The notes: generated from the sequence alone by a model not told the origin. A stretch of 53,818 bases of DNA from Elusimicrobiaceae bacterium (GCA_017528825.1 JAFXOI010000039.1:1-53818), one strand, 5' to 3'; positions 24,126-32,684 are shown, numbered from the stretch's first letter. Numbers and translations are program-made.

Positions 24126-25587
24126 GAATGAACGGCAACTTTTAAGAGCCGTATTAAGAAGTGATTTTAAGTCATTTTGCATTAAAGTATTTAATGAAGT
24201 GTCGGGTAGTTCTGTATATCAGGACAACTGGCATGTGGATGTAATATGCCAGTCCATTGAAAATATACGTTGTGGAAACGAAACACGTCTGATTATCAAT
24301 GTACCGCCGCGCTACATGAAATCCATCATTTGTTCGGTGGCGTTGCCGGCTTTTTTACTTGGGCATAATCCCAAAGAGCGGATTTTGTGCGTTAGTTATA
24401 GTGATGAACTTGCCGCCAAAATGGCTTCCGACCAACGTAAGATAATGGAAAGGGAATGGTATCAGGAGCTTTTTCCGTTTACGCGTTTGTTGCGCCGCGG
24501 AGTGATGGATTTAGAGACGACTGCCGGAGGCGGGCGGTTTTCTACATCCGTAGGCGGTACGATTACGGGGCGCGGGGGAAATTGGATAATTATTGATGAC
24601 CCGATTAAACCTGCGGATGCTTATTCTGATGTCGTACGCAATAAAGTTAATGATTGGTATGGTAATACATTACTTTCCCGTTTAGATGATAAGAAAAATG
24701 GGAAGATACTGGCTATTATGCAGCGTACACACATAAACGATTTGACGGGGCATTTGTTGGAAACAGATTCTTCATTTCGCTTAATCAAAATGCCTGCTAT
24801 TGCCATAAAAGATGAAACGTGGTCTATTGGCACTCCGTATGGAGAGCAGCATATTATTGAACGGCCGATTGGAGAAGCGTTACACCATACCCGGGAGAGC
24901 GTAGAAGATTTACAGCGTATTAAATCTACCGCAGGAAGTTATACGTTTGCAAGTCAATATCAGCAGACGCCGGAGTTGCTTGGTGGAAATATCATCCGGC
25001 GGGAGTGGTTACATACTTACAAGGTGGATGAATTGCACAAACAAGTACGAACGGGAAAATTAAAATTGTCCTTGTGCCAAAGTTGGGATACGGCCAGTAA
25101 AGCAGAAGAAGACAATGATTATTCTGTTTGTATCACATATGCCCATGATTATCGTAAGACCATATGGATTATAGATGTTTTCCGGGCAAAATTGGAATTT
25201 CCGGATTTGGTAGAAACGGCCACATATATGGCCCGGGAGTGCCAGCAGAAATACCGTTCTTTAAATCCTTATATTCCGGATATTTTAATCGAGGATATGA
25301 ATAGTGGCATAGGTTTGGCGCAGACACTTGCGAACTCTTTTGGAAGCAACGTCAAGCCTATTAAACCTACGCAAGATAAAGCTACGCGGTTGAAAACAGT
25401 ATCTTATTTATTAGAAACGGGGAAATGTCTGTTCCCGGATAATAATCCCACGTGGTGGCCGGATTTTGAGCGGGAGCTACTACAATTTCCAAACGGTCGG
25501 CACGATGACCAATGTGATGCCCTTTCCCAACTGCTTACTTATGAGCAACAAGAACGCAAAGATCTTTCGTGGCTTGAATATGTGTAA
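24103..25587 (+). CDS. Phage-type terminase large subunit
   Basis: 494 aa with both TerL domains. The ATPase half has a Walker A-like NVPPRYMKS (K73, S74), a conserved SYSDELAAKM segment and Walker B IIIDDP (D165, D166). The nuclease half has an RNase H-like fold with SWDTASKAEEDNDYS, LIEDMNSGIG and HDDQCDALSQ acidic positions. It should cut and translocate DNA into a procapsid. No portal, capsid or protease gene follows, so the packaging motor has no visible shell in this element. Confidence 0.92.
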   Translation: MPNELSNKNERQLLRAVLRSDFKSFCIKVFNEVSGSSVYQDNWHVDVICQSIENIRCGNETRLIINVPPRYMKSIICSVALPAFLLGHNPKERILCVSYSDELAAKMASDQRKIMEREWYQELFPFTRLLRRGVMDLETTAGGGRFSTSVGGTITGRGGNWIIIDDPIKPADAYSDVVRNKVNDWYGNTLLSRLDDKKNGKILAIMQRTHINDLTGHLLETDSSFRLIKMPAIAIKDETWSIGTPYGEQHIIERPIGEALHHTRESVEDLQRIKSTAGSYTFASQYQQTPELLGGNIIRREWLHTYKVDELHKQVRTGKLKLSLCQSWDTASKAEEDNDYSVCITYAHDYRKTIWIIDVFRAKLEFPDLVETATYMARECQQKYRSLNPYIPDILIEDMNSGIGLAQTLANSFGSNVKPIKPTQDKATRLKTVSYLLETGKCLFPDNNPTWWPDFERELLQFPNGRHDDQCDALSQLLTYEQQERKDLSWLEYV

Positions 25588-25685
25588 GGTGCTATAAAAG
25601 GACCGACAAAGGGTTGTCGGTTTCCTTTTGTATCATAAACTGGACTTATTTGCCGCAAGTAAGGCGTAATGAGTTGGGAGGATTT

Positions 25686-26474
25686 ATGGAAACTTATAAC
25701 AATCAGCAACTATTGCAAGAATTTCTACAACGTATGTCTTGGAAACAGGAAACTGGACACTCCGGGTATGAAACTTCGTTACAGGGGTTAAATAGACAAA
25801 CAGGCGGTTTGCAACCGGGATGTTGCTATTTGTTTGTGGGACCGGATGCGGTACTTAATCGGGCTTTTTTTGCTACATTGGTCCATGATTTGTGTTGGAC
25901 GCAGCAATTAACTACTCGTTGGATTTGTTGTAGGCAACTGGCTGGAGATATTATGGCTTTGTTGTTAAGCCGCGCAATAGGGAAATCCCCGGTTCTTTTA
26001 TCTGCTAAAAACAATCAAAATGAGGTACAAGAGACGGCTGGAGAATTTCAAAATCGTCCGTTAGATATTTGGGAAACGAATACGGACACATTCTTAGATG
26101 ATGAAATTCATCATCTTTGGGATACGGCAGGTAAACAAGTATTTATTGTTGAGGACTTAAATTTGGTCCAATCACGATTACAAAATAAGATTAGTTTTTT
26201 AACGGAATATGCGCGAGTTTTTAAGAGTGTGGTAATTGTCAGTTCGGTCATATCTATCAAACATTATACACCTCAAAACGTGATTGGTAAACTCCGTTGG
26301 TTGGGAGAAGTAGATCCTTACTTTGATTGCATTAGTTCGTTGACGGCTAGAGATAAGTTAGGTCCTACAGTTGTTACACTACAAAACGTGAAAAACCGTC
26401 TTTTGCCTTGTAGCACTGCTGAATTTACCTATACGATGGGGGAAATGAATTTTAAGGATAAGGGGACGCTATGA
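25686..26474 (+). CDS. RecA/DnaB-fold protein lacking P-loop, paralogue 1
   Basis: 262 aa from ATG 25686 (GGAGG 5-9 nt upstream). The N-terminal half resembles DnaB/KaiC-type ATPase cores: SLQGLNRQTGGLQPGCCYLF followed by VGPDAVLNRA where GxxxxGK[ST] is expected (residues 51-60). The P-loop Lys and Thr/Ser are absent. It aligns along its length with the next gene (TGGL..G....F.G and LHDLCW/LHSLCW-type segments), so the two are tandem paralogues. The fold is probably kept without ATP hydrolysis. The genes overlap by 4 nt. Confidence 0.65.
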   Translation: METYNNQQLLQEFLQRMSWKQETGHSGYETSLQGLNRQTGGLQPGCCYLFVGPDAVLNRAFFATLVHDLCWTQQLTTRWICCRQLAGDIMALLLSRAIGKSPVLLSAKNNQNEVQETAGEFQNRPLDIWETNTDTFLDDEIHHLWDTAGKQVFIVEDLNLVQSRLQNKISFLTEYARVFKSVVIVSSVISIKHYTPQNVIGKLRWLGEVDPYFDCISSLTARDKLGPTVVTLQNVKNRLLPCSTAEFTYTMGEMNFKDKGTL

Positions 26475-27346
26475 TTACGTACGAAACCAGACATTTAGTA
26501 GATAAATTCTTATCGGATATGGAATATCAGACGAAGAATCCTTCCGCAGAGCAGGCCAAATTAGCTTCAACGGGTTTTTGTACGGGATTAAAAGGCTTTG
26601 ATTGGCAAATTGGCGGTCTGCGGCGCGGAGATGTATTTTTGCTAATCGGAAGCCAAGAACAGATTAACACGACATTTTTAGCGTTTATTTTACACTCGTT
26701 GTGTTGGAAACAACAAATTCCTGTACAAGTTTATTCATGTGCAAATCCGGTGGACCGATGGTTACCTTATTTGTTATCAGCCGAGTTAAAGATGTCTTAT
26801 TCTACTTTGCGGTGGGGGGCGGTTACTGAAGAAAAAGCACGTGTCAAACAGGCAAGTCAATACGTGAAAAATTTGCCACTTTGGCTTAGTGACTTGGAGT
26901 TAAACTTAGCACGATGGAGCGATTTTGAATTATCCAAAGGCCAAATCCTATTGATAGATGGATTTCTATTTGAAAGAGGAGGAAAGGGTGAGGAGTTTTT
27001 GCGCAATTTAAAACATATTGCCTTGCAAAAGCAAAAAATTATCTTAATTAGCACGAAACTTGACGAAGAGATGTGTCACTATCCGGATGTTTATACCAAT
27101 TTACGCTTATTTGGTTTATTGAGCAGCATGTGTGATTTTGTGGGGCTATTAAGTTTATGTGTTCCAGGGTCGAATACGATTGTGGATGCGACGAGTGATA
27201 CAGGGGAAATGAAAATTATTGAGCAAGATTTTTCACCTATGGAATTGGTATCGTTGCGTATGTTATACAATTCACGTTTGCCACGCTCTTATGCCAATTT
27301 CCTATATAAATTTGATGCGGTAGATTTCAGAGATACAATCAATTAA
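26471..27346 (+). CDS. RecA/DnaB-fold protein lacking P-loop, paralogue 2
   Basis: 291 aa; ATG overlaps the preceding stop (ATGA). It begins like DnaB-type cores (TGFCTGLKGFDWQIGGLRRGDVFLLIG), but the loop is SQEQINTT (61-68) in place of GKT. A later strand QILLIDGFLF fits the Walker B position with one acidic residue. It is less diverged from active DnaB-family enzymes than paralogue 1. With the previous gene it may form a hetero-oligomer that handles element DNA. That is inference. Confidence 0.65.
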   Translation: MITYETRHLVDKFLSDMEYQTKNPSAEQAKLASTGFCTGLKGFDWQIGGLRRGDVFLLIGSQEQINTTFLAFILHSLCWKQQIPVQVYSCANPVDRWLPYLLSAELKMSYSTLRWGAVTEEKARVKQASQYVKNLPLWLSDLELNLARWSDFELSKGQILLIDGFLFERGGKGEEFLRNLKHIALQKQKIILISTKLDEEMCHYPDVYTNLRLFGLLSSMCDFVGLLSLCVPGSNTIVDATSDTGEMKIIEQDFSPMELVSLRMLYNSRLPRSYANFLYKFDAVDFRDTIN

Positions 27347-27382
27347 ATAATTTTGATAAATTGACTTGACTTATCGCCCGAT

Positions 27383-27421
27383 AGTAAGCGTGAATGTAGT
27401 ACGAAGTAAAAATCGCTTACT
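27383..27421. promoter_or_regulatory. Inverted repeat upstream of DUF2924 gene
   Basis: AGTAAGCG (27383-27390) and CGCTTACT (27414-27421) form a perfect 8-bp inverted repeat 23 nt apart, just before the AAGGAG of the next gene. A TTGACTTGACT tract lies upstream. It may be an operator, a leader hairpin or a recombinase-related site. Confidence 0.45.
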
Positions 27422-27435
27422 TAAGGAGATAAGTT

Positions 27436-27744
27436 ATGAAGAAAAATACCAAAAAATCAGTAGCAAAAAATACGCCTGCAAAACCTGCTGTTTTGCGGGT
27501 GGTTAGTCCCATTGTGCAAACAGAAACCACGGTTGAAAACATACCTGTCCGGGCACGAGATAACCGTCTACCAGCGCCGGGAAGCATCATCACTAAAACC
27601 TACCGCGGTAAAACCATAGAAGTAAAAGTATTAGAGAATGGCTTTGAATACGAAGGTAATGTATTCAAAAGTATTTCGCGCGTGGCGATGACGATTGTAA
27701 AACGTCACATCAGCGGTTATGTATTCTTTGGGCTTACTAAATGA
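27436..27744 (+). CDS. Short DUF2924-like protein
   Basis: 102 aa. A basic, Lys/Ala/Pro-rich N-terminus precedes the DUF2924 C-terminal module: PGSIITKTYRGKTIEVKVLENGFEYEGNVFKS, then ISRVAMTIVKRHISGYVFFGL. The module (Gly-x-x-x-x-Lys-x-Tyr-x-Gly..., FFGL end) recurs in the gene at 27941. DUF2924 proteins accompany serine recombinases in many genomes; function unknown, DNA binding likely. AAGGAG precedes the ATG. Confidence 0.8.
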   Translation: MKKNTKKSVAKNTPAKPAVLRVVSPIVQTETTVENIPVRARDNRLPAPGSIITKTYRGKTIEVKVLENGFEYEGNVFKSISRVAMTIVKRHISGYVFFGLTK

Positions 27745-27944
27745 CACCGCGTCATCTGCCACCAGTATCGGGGCGATTTGTAAAGGGCCGTTCGGGCAAT
27801 CCCCTAGGGCGGCCTCCCCGAAATTTTCGTGAAAGAGATATCGTTTTGTTAGTTGCTAAATTCTTTGAAACTTTAGCCAAGGCCTATTGTAATCAAAGCC
27901 GTTCGGTGGAAAAAATCCGTCAGATTAAAGATATTTTATCATGA
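27741..27944 (+). CDS. Short DUF5681-like protein
   Basis: 67 aa. It contains GRFVKGRSGNPLGRPPRN, the DUF5681 motif seen also at 23727, followed by a short helix. It overlaps both neighbours by 4 nt. It is likely a truncated or minimal family member. Confidence 0.72.
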   Translation: MTPRHLPPVSGRFVKGRSGNPLGRPPRNFRERDIVLLVAKFFETLAKAYCNQSRSVEKIRQIKDILS

Positions 27945-28390
27945 GAAGAAAGTGCTATTTGCCCAAAAGTTATGAAGAACTAAAAGGACTATCCCCCAAA
28001 GAGCTGCGGTTTTATTGGAACGCTTTTTATGCCAGCCCTTTGAGAGGTGTTAAGGCCAAGTTGCGCCCTTTGTGGTATGCCATTCAATGTGAATTAGGGC
28101 GTTGTAAATTGCAAGGAAAATACATCACGCGGCTTGACCGGTATGCGAGCAATCCCGACAAGTATATTGAGCATGCGCATAAAAAGCGTTATGCACTCGC
28201 TGTTGGCACGATACTGACTAAAACCTATAAAGGTCGGATGTATCAAGTGACCGTAAAAGGGGAAAACGCTTATGAATGGGAAGGAAAAATATATCCCAAT
28301 TTAACAGCGCTGGCGGAGAAAATCGTGCGGGCCCACGTCAGCGGCCCTAAATTTTTCGGATTAACAGGGAAAAAATATGCCCAAAATTAA
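27941..28390 (+). CDS. DUF2924 protein
   Basis: 149 aa, full-length DUF2924: an N-terminal helical part (SYEELKGLSPKELRFYWNAF... LRPLWYAIQCELG), then the module AVGTILTKTYKGRMYQVTV and HVSGPKFFGL. It overlaps the recombinase gene by 14 nt, the standard pairing for this family, which suggests it helps or controls the recombinase. Confidence 0.85.
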   Translation: MRRKCYLPKSYEELKGLSPKELRFYWNAFYASPLRGVKAKLRPLWYAIQCELGRCKLQGKYITRLDRYASNPDKYIEHAHKKRYALAVGTILTKTYKGRMYQVTVKGENAYEWEGKIYPNLTALAEKIVRAHVSGPKFFGLTGKKYAQN

Positions 28391-30035
28391 TTGTGCTATA
28401 TATACCCGCAAATCGACGGAGCGTGGGCTCGAAATGGAGTTTAACTCGCTCCAAAACCAAGAAGAAGCGTGCAAGGCCTATATCCTCTCACAAGCTTTTA
28501 ACGGGTGGAAGTATTATAAGACCTTTGAAGACGGCGGGATTAGCGGCGGCACGATGGAGCGTCCCGGTTTGCAAGCGCTTTTGGAAGAAATCCGTGCCCG
28601 TAATATACAGGTGGTTGTCGTCTATAAAGTGGACCGCCTGTCGCGCTCTATCTTTGACTTCCATAAAATGATGCAGGAATTTGCCAAGCACGAATGTAAC
28701 TTCGTGTCTATCACGCAGTCGTTCGACACGAGCAACTCTATGGGCAAATTAACGCTTAATATGCTCCTGTCCTTTGCCCAGTTTGAGCGGGAAGTATCTG
28801 CCGAGCGCGTGCGCGATAAAATCGCGGCCAGCAAAGCCAAAGGACTATGGATGGGAGGCACTCCACCGATTGGGTATGATGCCAATGAGCGGCAGCTTAT
28901 CGTAAACGAGGGTGAGGCGCAATTAGTGCGGCTGATTTTTCAAAAATATATAGAAACTGAGAATATGTTTGCGGTGGCCGATTATCTTAACGCACAGGGT
29001 ATTTGTACGAAGAAATGGGTGGCACGGCGCAGCAAACGCGAACATGGCGGCGGGCAATTTTATAAAAGTAATGTGCAGCGCATTTTGACAAACCCGCTTT
29101 ATATCGGCAAAATCGCACACTATGCCAAAAACAAAGTGTATGAAGGCAAGCATCCGGGGATTGTACCACCGGATTTATGGGATCAAGTTCAAACGCTTAT
29201 ACGCCGAAGAATTAACGACCCGAACGCATTTCTGCACTATAAATGCCATAAAACAGTTTTGGCAGGCAAATTATATGACGACAAGGGGCAGAATTTTCGG
29301 TTCACTTCGTCAAAAAAGCAAGGCAAAAAGTTCCTGTATTACTACAACGGAGTGGGCGGGCATTATCTATCCGTAGAGCAGTTGGACAGATTTGTACTAA
29401 ATATGCTCAAAACGGCGGATTTTGACGAGATAGAGCCATTAGCGGATATGAGTGCCATTACTGATGCTCAATTGAGCGCATGGATTACCAAAGCTACCTG
29501 CCAAACGGTAGGTAAGAAACATTATTTAACAGTGTTTTTGGATGAAAAGCAGATAAAGACAGATTTGGGGAATTGTTCCAAAATGTCAGGTCAGGTGGAT
29601 GCCAAACCCCTCAAAATAGAGCGCATAGAAGATACAATTTACCTGCGGGATAGTTTTATGGTGGATAATATATCGTCTGTACGACTACGGAATGGGAATG
29701 CCCGTAACATCTTAACTATACGGCAACTCAATGAAAGTTTAGTGCGCGCCTTGGCACGAGGTTGGCAACTTAAAAAGAGGATAGAACAGGGGATTATTAT
29801 CCGGGAGTTAGAAAAAGAAATGCACATGACCAAACGCACGATTACACGGTACGTCAATTTATGTTATTTATCACCGCGTATAGTGGGGGATATCTTGGAA
29901 TACAAGAATCCTGCGAGTTTAACCTTGCGCGAGCTTATGAATCTAGCCGAGGGGCAGGTGGATTTTGAGAGGCAGGAAAAGGGATGGAATGGGGAGAAAG
30001 GTCATAGGTTCGAAAGTAAAAGATATATTACTTGA
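28377..30035 (+). CDS. Large serine recombinase
   Basis: 552 aa. The resolvase catalytic domain has IYTRKS with the nucleophile Ser13, VVVYKVDRLSRS and the long E-helix region FAQFEREVSAERVRDKI. A recombinase domain (GGTPPIGYD..., SNVQRILTNPLYIG) and a C-terminal region with HTH-like ITRYVNLCYLSP follow. A zinc ribbon like that of many phage integrases is not obvious. It should integrate or excise the cassette by strand exchange at short att sites, which could not be located by eye. In the 229 bases after it no gene is seen. Confidence 0.93.
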   Translation: MPKINCAIYTRKSTERGLEMEFNSLQNQEEACKAYILSQAFNGWKYYKTFEDGGISGGTMERPGLQALLEEIRARNIQVVVVYKVDRLSRSIFDFHKMMQEFAKHECNFVSITQSFDTSNSMGKLTLNMLLSFAQFEREVSAERVRDKIAASKAKGLWMGGTPPIGYDANERQLIVNEGEAQLVRLIFQKYIETENMFAVADYLNAQGICTKKWVARRSKREHGGGQFYKSNVQRILTNPLYIGKIAHYAKNKVYEGKHPGIVPPDLWDQVQTLIRRRINDPNAFLHYKCHKTVLAGKLYDDKGQNFRFTSSKKQGKKFLYYYNGVGGHYLSVEQLDRFVLNMLKTADFDEIEPLADMSAITDAQLSAWITKATCQTVGKKHYLTVFLDEKQIKTDLGNCSKMSGQVDAKPLKIERIEDTIYLRDSFMVDNISSVRLRNGNARNILTIRQLNESLVRALARGWQLKKRIEQGIIIRELEKEMHMTKRTITRYVNLCYLSPRIVGDILEYKNPASLTLRELMNLAEGQVDFERQEKGWNGEKGHRFESKRYIT

Positions 30036-30264
30036 AGATATTCGAATCTGTAATTCCTTGTAAGGCCCAAACTAAATGAAAAATCAAATGTGTGCCCTTT
30101 AACATAATTTGGTGCCACGTGGTTTTTAGAAACGGGCCATACTTAAAAAAGTATTGGGTAGGCTGGGATTTTATGTCGATATGTCTAATAGCATACATCC
30201 TAATGAGTAAAGTAGTATAATAAATGCTAGTAAATTCTCTTGTAAGACAAAAGGAACATTAACA

Positions 30265-30915
30265 ATGAAGAATAATAATCCTCGTTTAGCCCTTATTGCA
30301 GAAAAATTTTATCTTGCACATCCTGATTTTGTGAGAAAATCACTAATGAGTGTGAAGGTGTTTGCAGATATATTAAGTGTTCTGGGGATATTTGGAGGAA
30401 TTATTTTGTTATTTGTTGGACAGTGGCGTTTGGCTTTACAATTGTTAGTATTTTTACTAATAGGAAAATTCTGTCTTGGGCTTGTTTTGTGTATTAGACT
30501 TATCTTCTTCGCACCTGCGGTAGCGTTGTTTGACAAGGGGGGATTTTTTCGTGCATTATCTTTTATCTTTTGGTTATTGAGTGCTTTGTTTTTTGAATTT
30601 ATTATGTGGATGTTTAGTATGGGGATATTTCAAACTGCCGTGGCACACACAGAAAATAGCAATATGTTTGTGATTATCTGTGCGATGCTTGCTTCTTATT
30701 TGGTGAGTACGGGTATTGTTCACTCAATGGCTGAGAAGAATAATACAGCAGATGCTCTAAATTTCATATTTTATTCAACTGTTTGGGGCGTCTTGTACTT
30801 ACTTTTCGCGTGTGCTTTGTTGCCTGCCCGTGCGGTTATTGCCCTATGTTTTGTGGTTGGATTATTGAAAGCAGTAGCATTGACTATATTATTATTTGTT
30901 GATAATAGAAAGTAA
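30265..30915 (+). CDS. Polytopic membrane protein, unknown
   Basis: 216 aa with about six membrane helices: residues 30-50, 55-80, 95-120, 125-145, 165-185 and 190-212. AAAGGAA lies about 10 nt before the ATG. No family recognised. It lies between the recombinase and tRNA-Val, and ends at a terminator of the repeated 47-bp type. It could be island cargo or the first host gene on this side. Confidence 0.65.
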   Translation: MKNNNPRLALIAEKFYLAHPDFVRKSLMSVKVFADILSVLGIFGGIILLFVGQWRLALQLLVFLLIGKFCLGLVLCIRLIFFAPAVALFDKGGFFRALSFIFWLLSALFFEFIMWMFSMGIFQTAVAHTENSNMFVIICAMLASYLVSTGIVHSMAEKNNTADALNFIFYSTVWGVLYLLFACALLPARAVIALCFVVGLLKAVALTILLFVDNRK

Positions 30916-30945
30916 TCTTCCCGAATTGGATCCTGCAAAATTGGC

Positions 30946-30992
30946 AGTTAGAGAAAAAGGCCCGAATTGGGCCTTTTTTACGTGCATCTAAA
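30946..30992 (+). repeat. 47-bp terminator-bearing repeat, right copy
   Basis: Partner of 11944-11990 (41 of 47 identical). The hairpin AAAAAGGCCC/GGGCCTTTTT at 30954-30978 terminates the membrane-protein gene. A second hairpin and AAATGGTGG (31093-31101) follow, as on the left side, but here the latter is the 3' end of tRNA-Val. Confidence 0.6.
30954..30978 (+). terminator. Terminator after membrane-protein gene
   Basis: 10-bp stem AAAAAGGCCC/GGGCCTTTTT, loop GAATT. Confidence 0.88.
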
Positions 30993-31061
30993 ACCACTCT
31001 ATGACCCGGATAGATAAAAATGAGCTCAAAACACCGACGAGAGCGGGGAAAACTACCCAAC

Positions 31062-31089
31062 AAAAAAGGCACTCTACTAGGAGTGCCTT
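31062..31089 (-). terminator. Terminator of tRNA-Val
   Basis: AAGGCACTC pairs with GAGTGCCTT; read on the minus strand it comes just after the tRNA 3' end and is followed by TTTTTT-equivalent sequence. Confidence 0.85.
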
Positions 31090-31095
31090 AATAAA

Positions 31096-31171
31096 TGGTG
31101 GACCGGACAGGACTTGAACCTGTGACCTTCCGCGTGTAAGGCGGACGCTCTACCAACTAAGCTACCGATCC
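31096..31171 (-). tRNA. tRNA-Val (UAC anticodon)
   Basis: 76 nt with encoded CCA. Acceptor stem GGATCGG/CCGGTCC (one G-U), D arm GCTTAGTTGGTAGAGC, anticodon stem-loop CCGCC-TTACACG-CGG with TAC at the anticodon, and T arm CAGGTTCAAGTCCTG. The 3' end points toward the accessory island, the usual arrangement for a tRNA used as integration site. Confidence 0.96.
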
Positions 31172-31224
31172 CAAATTGTTTGACTACCTTCTTATTGTAT
31201 CAAATATAGTCGATAAACTCAATC

Positions 31225-31779
31225 TTATTTCTCGTTTTCCGTCACATGATTACCGGTTATTTGCATGGTATCATCTGCGTGACAACACTGAGCCACTTCT
31301 TCTTTTGAAGGAGTTGTGCGAGTCCACTCTTCTTCTTCAGGGCCCCATTTATTGCGCACCGCTTCGGGAAGCTCATACAGCAAACTGGTACATTTGGCTG
31401 TTACCGTTCCGTCAGGAAGTTGAATCTCGCCTTCCACTTGCGCGCGTTTCGGAGTATAACGCAGCAGTCGTCCAACCGCTTTTAAGGGGACATTTGTGGG
31501 AGTATTGTGTTTGTACACTACTTCCATTTTAAGAGTAACCATCAAGTGTGCAAAATCATTGTTAAGCAAAATGGCGCGGCCGGATGTTTCATCTAAAATC
31601 GTGGCTACAATGCCACCATGCACCGTTCCCGGATAAGAGCAATAATTATCATCTAAAGTAAAAGAGGTTTCCACCTGTTTTTTGTCATAATCGTTAAACC
31701 ATTCCAATTTGAGGCCGAAGGGATTATTCCGCCCGCAACCAAAGCAATGCAGAGAGGTGGGTTGGCGTAATTTTTTCAT
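31225..31779 (-). CDS. PaaI/hotdog-fold thioesterase-like protein
   Basis: 184 aa from ATG 31779 (AAGGAG 6 nt upstream). The hotdog fold is indicated by CFGCGRNNPFGLKL, GTVHGGIVATILDETSGRA (HGG catalytic loop with Asp/Glu) and VVYKHNTPTNVPL. These resemble acyl-CoA thioesterases of the PaaI/4HBT group. The last 40 residues are an acidic tail not typical of the family. Substrate unknown. It is monocistronic and divergent from the CYTH gene. Confidence 0.85.
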   Translation of the reverse strand: MKKLRQPTSLHCFGCGRNNPFGLKLEWFNDYDKKQVETSFTLDDNYCSYPGTVHGGIVATILDETSGRAILLNNDFAHLMVTLKMEVVYKHNTPTNVPLKAVGRLLRYTPKRAQVEGEIQLPDGTVTAKCTSLLYELPEAVRNKWGPEEEEWTRTTPSKEEVAQCCHADDTMQITGNHVTENEK

Positions 31780-31818
31780 AAAATTCTCCTTTTCTTTATT
31801 ATACCTTTTGCGTGTATT

Positions 31819-31827
31819 TGCTACACT
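31819..31827 (+). promoter_or_regulatory. Extended -10 promoter of CYTH gene
   Basis: TGCTACACT ends 6 nt before the ATG at 31834, so the transcript is expected to be leaderless. No Shine-Dalgarno. Confidence 0.5.
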
Positions 31828-31833
31828 AATAAT

Positions 31834-32463
31834 ATGAATCATGTAGAACAAGAATTTAAATGGACGTGTAATCGTGCGGCAGATTTTGATGCTTTTTTAA
31901 GTATGCTCAAATTGTTGCCGGTGCATTGTATCGGCCCAAAGGAACTACATATTGTGGATACTTATTTAGATACTGCGCAACGGAAATTATCTTCTCAAAA
32001 AATTGCTTTACGTTTGCGCCGGACCTATAATCGGTTTGAGGTAACCTTAAAAACAAAAACGGCTTTGCAAAAGGGAATGGCGACTCGAAAAGAAATTACA
32101 ATCCCCTTAAAAAAGGCCGCCACGTGGCATAGTGCGCTCAAACAATTAAAAGAAAAAAATCGGTGGGAAGGAGTGGAACTGGCTTTACTACAGCGGATTT
32201 TTACCATTGAAAACTACCGACGGGCTTATCAGCTGTCTTATAAAAAATGTACTTGCGAGCTGGCATTAGATCAGTATCTTACGAAAGCAAACGGGCATCA
32301 GTGGTTGCGGCGGGAAATTGAGCTGGAACTTAAGAAAGGAGCCGCAAAAGATTTTTTACAATTAGTGCAAAAAATTACTCACGATGTCGCACTACCCGTT
32401 GCCAAAATATCCAAAGTAGCGGGCGCTGAAAAGTGGATAAAAGAAAAACTTAGGATAAACTAA
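31834..32463 (+). CDS. CYTH-domain (triphosphate tunnel) protein
   Basis: 209 aa. CYTH features in order: EQEFKW near the N-terminus (in place of ExExK), IVDTYLDT, ALRLRRTYNRFEVTLKTKT, RKEITIPL, CELALDQY and REIELELKKG. The alternating charged strands form the triphosphate tunnel. Members include adenylate cyclase class IV, thiamine triphosphatase and inorganic triphosphatase; the last is most common in bacteria, but the exact activity is not set by sequence. The first-strand ExExK is altered to EQEFK, which keeps two Glu and the Lys. Confidence 0.85.
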   Translation: MNHVEQEFKWTCNRAADFDAFLSMLKLLPVHCIGPKELHIVDTYLDTAQRKLSSQKIALRLRRTYNRFEVTLKTKTALQKGMATRKEITIPLKKAATWHSALKQLKEKNRWEGVELALLQRIFTIENYRRAYQLSYKKCTCELALDQYLTKANGHQWLRREIELELKKGAAKDFLQLVQKITHDVALPVAKISKVAGAEKWIKEKLRIN

Positions 32464-32655
32464 CTTTTGAAAAAATTTATTTTTGTGCAATTTTGTCAAA
32501 GATATTTATAAAAATATATTTACCAAATTTTCAGCAAGGTGGTAAAAGAGATTTAATTGTGTTTCTCGACGGTAAAAATAGAAAATAAAGTCTTTTTAAT
32601 GCGCTTGTAGAGAGAGAATGAAAAGAGCAAAAAAATATTTTAGACGAAAAAATAG

Positions 32656-32684
32656 TTGATTTTTCAAAATTTTTGTTGTATTAT
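32656..32684 (+). promoter_or_regulatory. Sigma-70 promoter of H1-like gene
   Basis: TTGATT, 17-nt spacer, TATTAT. The leader is about 30 nt with AGGAG before the ATG. The stretch 32464-32655 is AT-rich with no gene seen. Confidence 0.65.

Noticed and set aside
30036-30264. Attachment site of the serine recombinase after its gene
   Set aside because: Short att cores cannot be recognised without the empty site; no convincing repeat with 22386-22486 or 21430-21527 was seen.
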